Positions 57,501 through 64,000 of a DNA stretch of 64,000 nucleotides are shown here, one piece after another. Made by a program: the position numbers and the translations under genes. The notes under the pieces are model-generated. The model had not been told where the DNA came from and ran no database searches. It saw nothing but the letters and a program-made list of their open reading frames with translations. Source of the stretch: Anaerolineales bacterium (GTDB taxonomy: Bacteria > Chloroflexota > Anaerolineae > Anaerolineales > UBA11579); NCBI GenBank assembly GCA_019637805.1, contig JAHBVB010000002.1, forward strand, positions 852,981-916,980. The letters are read 5' to 3'. Each line of letters opens with the position of its first letter. Within the stretch, counting starts at the first letter, position 1.

Positions 57501-58313
57501 CTACGGGCTAACGTTGGCGATGACAGTCCACTTGGCAGAGTTTATGCCATCCAACTGAACAGTGATGACCGCTGGATTGCTGCTGCTCACCTGGTGCGAC
57601 CAGTTGTTGTTACAGATCACATTGTCCGTCGCGCCGGGCGCAGTCAGCTTGACCTTCTCCGGCTGGCTCGTATCGCATTGGAAGGCGATATCCACTTCAA
57701 CTGAATTAGAGCCGCTCAGCCCCTGCACCTGAATGGTGATGCGATGAACGTTATTGCCGGAGACGGTATCGCTGATCGACTTATTGTCCGTATCATTGGC
57801 ATCCAAGATGAGCACATAGTTGCTCACCGGACCGCCACTGCCTCCCCCACCGCCCCCGCTGCTACTGCTGGTGGCGGTGGCCTGCGGCGGCGGAGCCGCT
57901 GGCGCGACCACAGGCAAATCACTCGGGATCTCTCCCTCAATAAAATCGGCAGAGATCCAGCCTGAAGTATTGCGGAAGCTGACCTGGTACCAGGTCCCTG
58001 CTTGATTGACGCCTGTCAACTGCAACGTTTCGCCCCCGGAAACCACTGTGATAACGGGATAAGCTGTGGAATCCCCGGTGCGCAGATTGACATCACGCGA
58101 GGTGGTGATGGGCACTGGGGTGGCTTCAGCTTCTGTCGGCGCCTGGGTGGGTTCCGGCGTGGCTTGTGCCCCAGCAGCAGCCGTTTCCAGCGAGCTGATC
58201 TGCTGGGTCTGGGCGATGCCGGTGGCGATGGCCGCGTCGGTATTGCCGCCACAGGCGGCAAGGAGCAGTACTGCGACTACTGCGAAAACGAGTAAAGCCG
58301 TCTTGTTACGCAT
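57501..58313 (-). CDS. SH3-domain lipoprotein
   Basis: The 270-residue protein has a lipoprotein signal ending L-L-A-A-C near residue 21. A Thr/Pro/Ala spacer follows, then a bacterial SH3 domain near residues 72-125 (D-V-N-L-R-T-G-D-S-T-A-Y-P-V-I, W-Y-Q-V-S-F, G-W-I-S-A-D). A Ser/Gly linker leads to a C-terminal beta-rich domain of about 110 residues. Bacterial SH3 domains often bind wall peptides. AGGAGG lies 7 nt before the ATG. It is a single gene with its own terminators on both sides. Confidence 0.85.
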   Translation of the reverse strand: MRNKTALLVFAVVAVLLLAACGGNTDAAIATGIAQTQQISSLETAAAGAQATPEPTQAPTEAEATPVPITTSRDVNLRTGDSTAYPVITVVSGGETLQLTGVNQAGTWYQVSFRNTSGWISADFIEGEIPSDLPVVAPAAPPPQATATSSSSGGGGGGSGGPVSNYVLILDANDTDNKSISDTVSGNNVHRITIQVQGLSGSNSVEVDIAFQCDTSQPEKVKLTAPGATDNVICNNNWSHQVSSSNPAVITVQLDGINSAKWTVIANVSP

Positions 58314-58426
58314 GGCGAATCCTCCTGGGATCGATTATGCCTAGCCAAGTTTGTAGCTGAATTTGGCTACAAGCAGAACGATGAGAAGCATGGGTTGGTT
58401 ACTGCCTAATACGAAGAGAACTTGCT

Positions 58427-58455
58427 AAAAAAAGAGCCCCAATTGGGGCTCTTTT
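58427..58455 (-). terminator. Terminator of nrdJ
   Basis: AAAAGAGCCCC and GGGGCTCTTTT arms around AATT, with a T run on the minus strand. Confidence 0.93.
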
Positions 58456-58458
58456 CAC

Positions 58459-61029
58459 TCAGCATTCACTGTAGCTACAGCTATAGCATTTCTTGCAGCC
58501 CTCGGTGTTCACCAGCGTACTGTGGCCGCATTCCGGGCACAATTCGCCCACGGCGGCAAAGGCGCCGGGCGCAGCCGTGCTGCGCCCGCCGGCCTGCTTG
58601 GCAGCGGATGGCGCCGGGGCGGCTGCGGGGGCCGCATCGGCGGCTTCTTCGCTGTCGGCCAAGTACTGATCTAACGCCTGGCTGACCCCGTCGGGCAGGG
58701 AGCGCACTTTGCGGGGGCCGAGGCCCAGCTGGCGGTCGCCGCCCAGGCCGGAGAGCTGGTTACGAATCTCGATCAGACGTTGGCGGGGCGAGATGGGCGA
58801 AGCCAGGCGCAGGATATAAGAGATCAGGCGGCCGATGGCCTCGGAGACGGCTGCGGTTTCGGAGCCAGCCTTGGCACTGGTGATGAAGGCTTCGAAAGGC
58901 TGCTCGTCGCCGTTCTTGTTGACGGTAACGAACACGGTGCCCAGCGGGGTCTCGGTCTTATAGGTGGAGCCGTGCAGCACGCCAGAGCGCGGCTTGCGGC
59001 TTTCATTCCATAGAGGTTCGGCTGCGGCGGCCGCGGGTTCCTTGGACTTGGCAGTGGCATACGTTTCCAGCACGACCTTGTCGCGTGAGCCGGTCACGTA
59101 GACGGTAATGCCCTTGGCGCCCAGTTCCCAGGCCAGCATGTAGGCGGTGGCTACATCGTCTTCTGTCGCGCCGGCGGGGAAATTGACCGTCTTGGAGAGG
59201 CTATTGTCTACGAAGGCCTGCAACGCGCCCTGCATACGCACGTGCGCCTCAGCAGTGATGTCGGCGGAGACGACGAAGGTATCTCGCAGCGCGGCGGGCA
59301 ATTCCTTCACATTATGGCAGCTACCCTCGGCGACGACCTGCTCGATGATCTTCTTGCGCGTCTTGGCATCCAGGCCGCTCTTGTTCAGCGCCGCTTCGAA
59401 CATTGGGCTGGTGTAAGTCAAGGTCAGGTCCTTGCCGTTGTCGTTGACATGGCGCAGGTACGCCAAGGCGAAGACCGGCTCGCAGCCGTAGCCTTCGCAG
59501 CCGGAGACGGTGGCGATGGTGCCGGTGGGGGCGATGGTGGTTTGCGCCGCATTGCGGATGCCGTGCTGCTGGATGCCGCTGACGATCTCATCCCAATTCA
59601 GCGTCGGGCGGCCGTAGTCGTGCTGGTAGCTGCGCAGCGGCACCGGCGGCTGCCAGGTCATCTTCTTGCCGTCATATATGCTGCCCTCAATGGCCGTGAA
59701 AGGGCCGCGCTGGCGGGCCAGCTCAATGCTGGTCTGCATGCTGTGATAACGCACGAACTCCATCACCTGAGCGCTGAACTCCTGCGCCTCCTCAGAGCCA
59801 TAGCCGATACCCACATGGTAGAGCAGGTCGGCCAGGGCCATGATGCCCAGACCGATGCGGCGGGCATTCAGGGCCGCTTCACGCAGCTGCGGCACGGCGG
59901 GCACGTAGGCGTTCTCTTCCACCACATCGTCCAGGAAGCGCGTGGAGAGCACTACGGTCTGGCGCAGCTTCTCCCAGTCCACGGTTCCCTCCGGGCCAAA
60001 ATGCTGGGCCAGGTTGATCGAGCCCAGGCAGCAATTCTCGTAAGGCCCGAGCCATTGCTCCCCGCAGGGGTTGGTGGCTTCCAGCGGGTAGAGGTGCGGC
60101 ACGGGATTGCTGCGATTGGCCGCATCCAGAAACAGGCAGCCCGGCTCGCCGTTGTGGTGCGCCTGGCGCACGATCTTGTCGAACAGCTCGCGGGCCTTGA
60201 CCGTCTTGTAGACCTTGATCGGCAGTCCAGCCGCCTCGGCTTGCTCCAACGTGCCGTCGAAGCCCTTGGTGGCCGGGTCGGACACATCGATGAAGCGCAG
60301 GTCCCAGTCGGCGTCGTCGCGCACGGCACGCATGAAGGCATCAGTGATGCCCACGGAAATGTTGAAGTTGGTGATCGAGTTCTCGTCGGTTTTGCAGGTG
60401 ATGAACTCTTCTACATCCGGGTGGTCGCAGCGCAACACGGCCATGTTGGCCCCGCGGCGCGTGCCGCCCTGGGCGATCTCGCCGAAGGCCTGGTCGTAGA
60501 CGCGCAAGAAACCGACCGGGCCGGTAGCGCGCCCGGCCGAGGTTTTGACGTGCGCATCCTTGGGGCGCAGACGAGAGAAGGAGAAGCCGTTGCCGCCGCC
60601 AGTCTGCTGGATCAGGGCTGCGTCGCGCAGCGTCTGGAAGATGCCAGACTGCTGGCGGCCCATATCGTCACTGATCGGCAGCACAAAGCAGGCGGCCAGC
60701 TGGCCGATGGGCGTGCCGGCGCCAGTGAAGGTCGGCGAATTGGGCGTGAAGCGCTGTGAGCCCAACAGGTCGTAAAATTCCGCGCCCACCTTGAGGGGAT
60801 CGCTGCCCCACTGCGCCTCGACCTTACCGACATGGTAAGCCACCCGCCAATAGGTCTCCTCGACCTTTTCCACCGGCTTGCCGTCCTGGCCGCGGCGCAT
60901 GTAGCGCCGCTTAAAGACCTCTAGGGCGTTGTCGCTCAGTTTGATCCGCTTGAGCGACTTGGGCAGCTGCGGGGTCGGCAGCAGGCCGTCGGTGTCTGAG
61001 CTCTTGGTCGGTTTGGCTTCCTTCAACAT
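58459..61029 (-). CDS. nrdJ: Adenosylcobalamin-dependent ribonucleotide reductase (class II)
   Basis: The 856-residue enzyme reduces ribonucleotides to deoxyribonucleotides using vitamin B12 and so works with or without oxygen. It shows [15 protein letters not shown], the active site N-P-C-G-E-Q and the T-I-A-P-T-G-T-I-A segment. The C-terminal tail is rich in Cys (C-P-E-C then C-K-K-C-Y-S-C), a zinc or redox end that re-reduces the active site. AGGAGA lies 6 nt before the ATG. It follows nrdR by 78 nt, with a terminator between. No cobalamin riboswitch fits in that gap. Confidence 0.95.
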   Translation of the reverse strand: MLKEAKPTKSSDTDGLLPTPQLPKSLKRIKLSDNALEVFKRRYMRRGQDGKPVEKVEETYWRVAYHVGKVEAQWGSDPLKVGAEFYDLLGSQRFTPNSPTFTGAGTPIGQLAACFVLPISDDMGRQQSGIFQTLRDAALIQQTGGGNGFSFSRLRPKDAHVKTSAGRATGPVGFLRVYDQAFGEIAQGGTRRGANMAVLRCDHPDVEEFITCKTDENSITNFNISVGITDAFMRAVRDDADWDLRFIDVSDPATKGFDGTLEQAEAAGLPIKVYKTVKARELFDKIVRQAHHNGEPGCLFLDAANRSNPVPHLYPLEATNPCGEQWLGPYENCCLGSINLAQHFGPEGTVDWEKLRQTVVLSTRFLDDVVEENAYVPAVPQLREAALNARRIGLGIMALADLLYHVGIGYGSEEAQEFSAQVMEFVRYHSMQTSIELARQRGPFTAIEGSIYDGKKMTWQPPVPLRSYQHDYGRPTLNWDEIVSGIQQHGIRNAAQTTIAPTGTIATVSGCEGYGCEPVFALAYLRHVNDNGKDLTLTYTSPMFEAALNKSGLDAKTRKKIIEQVVAEGSCHNVKELPAALRDTFVVSADITAEAHVRMQGALQAFVDNSLSKTVNFPAGATEDDVATAYMLAWELGAKGITVYVTGSRDKVVLETYATAKSKEPAAAAAEPLWNESRKPRSGVLHGSTYKTETPLGTVFVTVNKNGDEQPFEAFITSAKAGSETAAVSEAIGRLISYILRLASPISPRQRLIEIRNQLSGLGGDRQLGLGPRKVRSLPDGVSQALDQYLADSEEAADAAPAAAPAPSAAKQAGGRSTAAPGAFAAVGELCPECGHSTLVNTEGCKKCYSCSYSEC

Positions 61030-61062
61030 GGTCGTTCTCCTGTTGTAGTCATACGTAGAGAC

Positions 61063-61097
61063 AAAAACACCCGCCTCTGCAGCCAGCAGAGTGGGTG
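61063..61097 (-). terminator. Terminator-like hairpin between nrdR and nrdJ
   Basis: CACCC and CTCTGC arms pair with GCAGAG and GGGTG across a 5-nt loop. On the minus strand they are followed by TTTTT. It would reduce read-through into nrdJ. Confidence 0.75.
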
Positions 61098-61107
61098 CAG
61101 GTTCAGC

Positions 61108-61593
61108 TTAACTGGCTTCGATGAGTTGGTCGACTTCCTTCCGGATAGTGTGCAGATCGTTCAGCCCCAGGTACACCAGGGCGAAGCGAATGTAAGCAAT
61201 CTCGTTGAGTTCTTTCAGCCCGGCGATGACCATATCTCCCACCACGCGGGACGGCACTTCCGGCTTCTCCATTTGCATCAAGGCTGTTTCAATGTTGCCC
61301 ACCAAATAGTCAATGTCCGCCGCCGAGACCGGCAGCTTGACGCAGGCCAACTGCACGCTGTGGGTCAGCTTGTCGCGATTGAACTCTTCACGCCCCCCAT
61401 CCTTCTTGATCAGCATCGGTGCAGCCAGGACCGGGCGCTCGTAGGTGCTGTAACGCTTGCCGCAGTTCTTGCACTCCCGGCGGCGGCGAATGCCACCGCG
61501 CGCGTCATGAGTGGTGTCGATCACCTTGCTGCCTTCTTGGTCCGGATCTTTACAATGCGGGCACTGCATTTGACGAATTGACCTCTTCTTCAT
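61108..61593 (-). CDS. nrdR: Transcriptional repressor NrdR
   Basis: The 161-residue protein represses ribonucleotide reductase genes when bound to ATP/dATP. The zinc ribbon has C-P-H-C and C-K-N-C-G-K-R-Y-S-T-Y-E-R-P. The ATP-cone domain (about 55-145) includes K-K-D-G-G-R-E-E-F-N-R-D-K-L. The start at 61593 gives eight residues before the usual M-Q-C-P-H-C beginning; a start at 61569 is also possible. Two palindromes just upstream look like its own operators. It is read toward nrdJ. Confidence 0.93.
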   Translation of the reverse strand: MKKRSIRQMQCPHCKDPDQEGSKVIDTTHDARGGIRRRRECKNCGKRYSTYERPVLAAPMLIKKDGGREEFNRDKLTHSVQLACVKLPVSAADIDYLVGNIETALMQMEKPEVPSRVVGDMVIAGLKELNEIAYIRFALVYLGLNDLHTIRKEVDQLIEAS

Positions 61594-61637
61594 CCCCTAC
61601 ATATGGGGGAACTCTCCAAAAACTCCCGATATTTGGG
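61594..61637 (-). promoter_or_regulatory. Two palindromes upstream of nrdR, likely NrdR boxes
   Basis: CCCCTACATATGGGGG (61594-61609) and CCCGATATTTGGG (61625-61637) have centres about 30 bp apart, three helical turns. This matches the paired-box layout known for NrdR operators, though the flanks are C/G instead of the usual ACAC. Confidence 0.5.
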
Positions 61638-61752
61638 CGGAAAGTTCGCCATTCTAGCATGCCGCCACCAAGGGATACAAGCGTTTTATGTCCCAACTTT
61701 GGCCGCCTGACAAAACTTTTAGGTTCACGTCAGGTTAACGTATGAAAACAAC

Positions 61753-61790
61753 AAAAAAGCACCGTGTCGACTATGCCGACACGGTGCTTT
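61753..61790 (-). terminator. Terminator of ftsZ
   Basis: AAAGCACCGTGTCG and CGACACGGTGCTTT form a 14-bp perfect stem with a 7-nt loop and a minus-strand T run. Confidence 0.94.
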
Positions 61791-61833
61791 ATTTCGCAGC
61801 GCGCCCGGGGAGGAAGGGTCCGGGCGGCCGCGG

Positions 61834-62964
61834 CTACTTGCCTGCTCGTTTGCGCAAGAAGGTGGGGATATCCAAATCTTGCGGGTTGAAAGAAGCCGGT
61901 TCGAACTGGTCCTGGTCCACCGGCAGATTCTCCCGCTGGGCGGGCTCACCGTGGGGTTGAGAGGCGTTCTCGCGCGGCGGCTGGGTACGCAGCATGCGGC
62001 GCGGCATGCCTTTGCGGTCAAAGCCAGTGGCGATGACAGTGATGCGCAGCTTGTCTTCGGGCATATCCGGATCAATCACCGCACCGAAGATCAGGTTGAC
62101 ATCCGGATGGGCGGTTTCCTTGATGATCGCCGCGGCGTTATTGACCTCGAACAGCGACAGGTTGGGGCCACCGGTGACATTGAAGAGGATGCCACGCGCG
62201 CCATCAATCGTGATGTCCAGCAGATTGCTGGTAATGGCCGCTTCGGCAGCTTCCTGGGCGCGGTTCTCGCCGCTGCCTTCGCCCACCGCCATCAGGGCGG
62301 CGCCGCCCTCAGACATAATCGTGCGCACATCGGCAAAGTCCAGGTTGATCAGGCCGGGGACCGTGATCAGCTCGGAAATGCCCTGAATACCCTGGCGCAG
62401 CACATCATCAGCTACCTTGAAGGCGTCCGTCAAGCTGGAGCGCTTCTCGACCACATGCAAGAGGCGGTCGTTGGGGATCACGATCAGCGTGTCGACGTGG
62501 TCTTTGAGATTGGAAATGCCGACTTCGGCATTCTGGCCGCGGCGGGCGCCTTCAAAGCTGAAGGGTCGCGTGACCACGCCGATGGTCAGCGCCTTGGCCT
62601 CACGGGCCAGCTTGGCCACCACCGGGGCGGCGCCAGTTCCGGTGCCGCCGCCGATGCCGGCGGTGACGAAGACCATGTCGGCGCCGTTCAGTACCTGCAT
62701 CAGCTCGTCAGCGGATTCCTCAGCGGCCTTGCGGCCGGTTTCCGGGTCGCCGCCCGAGCCCATGCCGCGGGTCAGCTTGTCCCCAATGCGCACCTTGGTA
62801 TCAGCATTGGAGAGCAGCAGCGCCTGGCCGTCCGTGTTCACAGCCACGAATTCAATGCCAGGCATGCCTTGTTCGATCATGCGGTTGATGGCATTGCAGC
62901 CACCCCCGCCAACGCCCACAACTTTAATGCGGGCAAACGATTCCACGTGATTCTGAGACTTCAT
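61834..62964 (-). CDS. ftsZ: Cell division protein FtsZ (canonical copy)
   Basis: The 376-residue GTPase forms the division ring. It has [16 protein letters not shown], the signature G-G-G-T-G-T-G, and an intact T7 loop N-L-D-F-A-D-V with both catalytic Asp residues. The C-terminus ends [10 protein letters not shown], the peptide that binds FtsA and other partners. The start is set at 62964 because GGAGGAAGG lies just upstream and inside the longer frame from 62982. It follows ftsA by 83 nt on the same strand. Confidence 0.95.
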   Translation of the reverse strand: MKSQNHVESFARIKVVGVGGGGCNAINRMIEQGMPGIEFVAVNTDGQALLLSNADTKVRIGDKLTRGMGSGGDPETGRKAAEESADELMQVLNGADMVFVTAGIGGGTGTGAAPVVAKLAREAKALTIGVVTRPFSFEGARRGQNAEVGISNLKDHVDTLIVIPNDRLLHVVEKRSSLTDAFKVADDVLRQGIQGISELITVPGLINLDFADVRTIMSEGGAALMAVGEGSGENRAQEAAEAAITSNLLDITIDGARGILFNVTGGPNLSLFEVNNAAAIIKETAHPDVNLIFGAVIDPDMPEDKLRITVIATGFDRKGMPRRMLRTQPPRENASQPHGEPAQRENLPVDQDQFEPASFNPQDLDIPTFLRKRAGK

Positions 62965-63006
62965 TCCTTCCTCCGTACTCACAAACCTTGAGTGTAGGCG
63001 GTTTCT

Positions 63007-63033
63007 TTAAGGTTGCGCTTGCTTAAACCTTAA
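63007..63033 (-). repeat. Inverted repeat between ftsA and ftsZ
   Basis: TTAAGGTT and AACCTTAA, 8-bp perfect arms with an 11-nt loop and no T run. It may be an RNA processing site or an attenuator. Confidence 0.4.
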
Positions 63034-63047
63034 AAAATTCGCTTCCA

Positions 63048-64000
63048 CTAGGGCAAGAATCGTCGGGCGACGTTCTTGATCTTTTCCCAATCCAGCCCGA
63101 CTGGCGAATGTCCATTGTCGGACTCTTGCCGCGGGGTAACTTCATTCATCAGCACCGCCCAGCGCAGCAGGCCGACGCTGGTGGCAAAGGCCGGCGACTG
63201 CAGCTTGTCGACCATGCCGGTCAGCTTGTCCGGCTTGCCCAGGCGCACCGGCATGTTGAGCACGCGCTCCGCCAACTGGGGCATACCGCGCAGCGCGCCG
63301 GAACCGCCGGTCAGCACCAAGCCGGCCGGCAGCAGGCTCTCGTCGAAAGTCGAGCGTTTGATGCCCTGCTGTACCAGCGAGAAGATTTCCTCCACCCGGG
63401 CCTCGATGATCTCGGCCATCTGGTGGCGGTTGATCTCGATCTGCTCTTCGCTGCCAAAGGATTTGACCGCAAAGGTGTCACCGGGGTCGATCTCGTCCGG
63501 CAGGCAATGGCCGTAGCGGATCTTGATGTCTTCGGCCTGCGAGAAGGGGATGCGCAGGCCATGTGCAATGTCAGAGGTGATGTGGTTGCCACCAACCGAG
63601 ATGACCATGGTGTGCCAAACTTCGCCCTCTACCAGGATGGCTACGTCTGTCGTGCCGCCGCCGATGTCACAGATGACCACGCCCATCTCGCGTTCCGTGG
63701 GGGTCAACACCGCCTCGGCAGAGGCCAGCGGGTTGAGCACGAACTGGCTGACGCCCACGCCGGACTGCGCCACACACTGGCGCAGGTTATCCACCGTGGA
63801 GGCGGCGGCGCTGATGATATGCGTTTCGACTTCCAGGCGATAGCCATGCATGCCGACCGGGATGGCGATGCCCTCCTGCCCGTCCACATTGAAGTTGCGC
63901 TGGATGACATGGATGACCTCACGGTTGTGCGGCACGGGCACGGCCCGAGCGACTTCAATGGCGCGCGCTACGTCGGCATGCGTGATCACCCGGCCGGCGA
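63048..64000 (-). CDS. ftsA: Cell division protein FtsA, C-terminal part
   Basis: The actin-fold protein anchors FtsZ to the membrane. The frame is open to the right edge, and only the last 317 residues are seen. Visible marks are S-G-R-V-I-T-H-A-D-V at the cut end, the phosphate loop C-D-I-G-G-G-T-T-D-V-A, G-G-N-H-I-T-S-D-I-A and the adenosine motif L-V-L-T-G-G-S-G-A-L-R-G. The C-terminal membrane-binding helix would be the basic end W-E-K-I-K-N-V-A-R-R-F-L-P. It lies directly upstream of ftsZ, the usual order. Confidence 0.93.
   Translation of the reverse strand, partial: AGRVITHADVARAIEVARAVPVPHNREVIHVIQRNFNVDGQEGIAIPVGMHGYRLEVETHIISAAASTVDNLRQCVAQSGVGVSQFVLNPLASAEAVLTPTEREMGVVICDIGGGTTDVAILVEGEVWHTMVISVGGNHITSDIAHGLRIPFSQAEDIKIRYGHCLPDEIDPGDTFAVKSFGSEEQIEINRHQMAEIIEARVEEIFSLVQQGIKRSTFDESLLPAGLVLTGGSGALRGMPQLAERVLNMPVRLGKPDKLTGMVDKLQSPAFATSVGLLRWAVLMNEVTPRQESDNGHSPVGLDWEKIKNVARRFLP

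Noticed and set aside
59242..60759. 505-residue plus-strand frame across nrdJ
   Set aside because: nrdJ is certain. The opposite frame lacks domains and a ribosome binding site.
61030..61107. Cobalamin riboswitch before nrdJ
   Set aside because: The gap of 78 nt is too short and is filled by the nrdR terminator.
1..64000. CRISPR array, insertion sequence, prophage or rRNA
   Set aside because: No regularly spaced direct repeats, transposase, integrase, phage genes or rRNA-like sequence were found on either strand.

Overview
The window looks like a piece of chromosome from a Gram-type-ambiguous, high-GC bacterium, most likely of the phylum Chloroflexota (Anaerolineae-like). This is inferred from gene content, not from a marker-gene search. 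The pointers are two ftsZ genes, a fused glyA-gcvT gene, extracytoplasmic proteins with LysM, SH3 or NBR1-type Ig domains behind Thr/Pro-rich linkers, a B12-dependent ribonucleotide reductase, and frequent leaderless starts. No insertion sequence, prophage, CRISPR array or rRNA was seen. Two tRNA genes (His-GTG, Val-TAC) are present. Both ends cut genes: an FAD oxidoreductase on the left and ftsA on the right.

Layout. 1-5845: oxidoreductase tail, a membrane protein, an SPFH protein with a helix-turn-helix tail and its partner, a long class II aldolase, a Nudix hydrolase and a polyprenyl diphosphate synthase. 5842-12700: hemW, a zinc-ribbon/LysM membrane protein, the TCA pair mdh-gltA, trxB and ygfZ. 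12750-16000: a DUF2089-led operon in which four consecutive proteins share a short SHOCT-like helical module, followed by a DUF309 gene. 15993-18752: a minus-strand operon of an SDR epimerase, a cyclase-family hydrolase and two acetyltransferases. 18816-22646: a five-gene operon built around a second, divergent FtsZ, with a sigma-54-like promoter in front. 22676-30763: an AT-richer methyltransferase, a VanW protein, a MurA with Asp at the fosfomycin-target Cys position, and a run of housekeeping and accessory genes. 30799-39724: P450, exonuclease III, hisS with tRNA-His, a TetR/hydrolase pair behind a 36-bp perfect palindrome, BrkB, glucokinase and the main sigma factor. 39933-43385: Ku and LigD (non-homologous end joining). 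43563-57500: lipoproteins, a ZIP transporter, an RpiR/FAH pair, tRNA-Val, the SHMT-GcvT fusion, a frameshifted aldo/keto reductase, an M1 peptidase, a deoxynucleoside kinase and small membrane proteins. 57501-64000: SH3 lipoprotein, nrdJ, nrdR, ftsZ and ftsA.

Together the region covers cell division and envelope (ftsA, ftsZ, ftsZ2, murA, vanW, LysM), central carbon (mdh, gltA, glk, aldolase), one-carbon metabolism (glyA-gcvT, ygfZ) and DNA precursors and repair (nrdJ, nrdR, dNK, ku, ligD, xth). A recurrent signal is a TANNNT -10 box ending 6-8 nt before the start codon of operon-leading genes that lack a ribosome binding site, which implies widespread leaderless mRNA. No gene-free stretch exceeds 300 bases.
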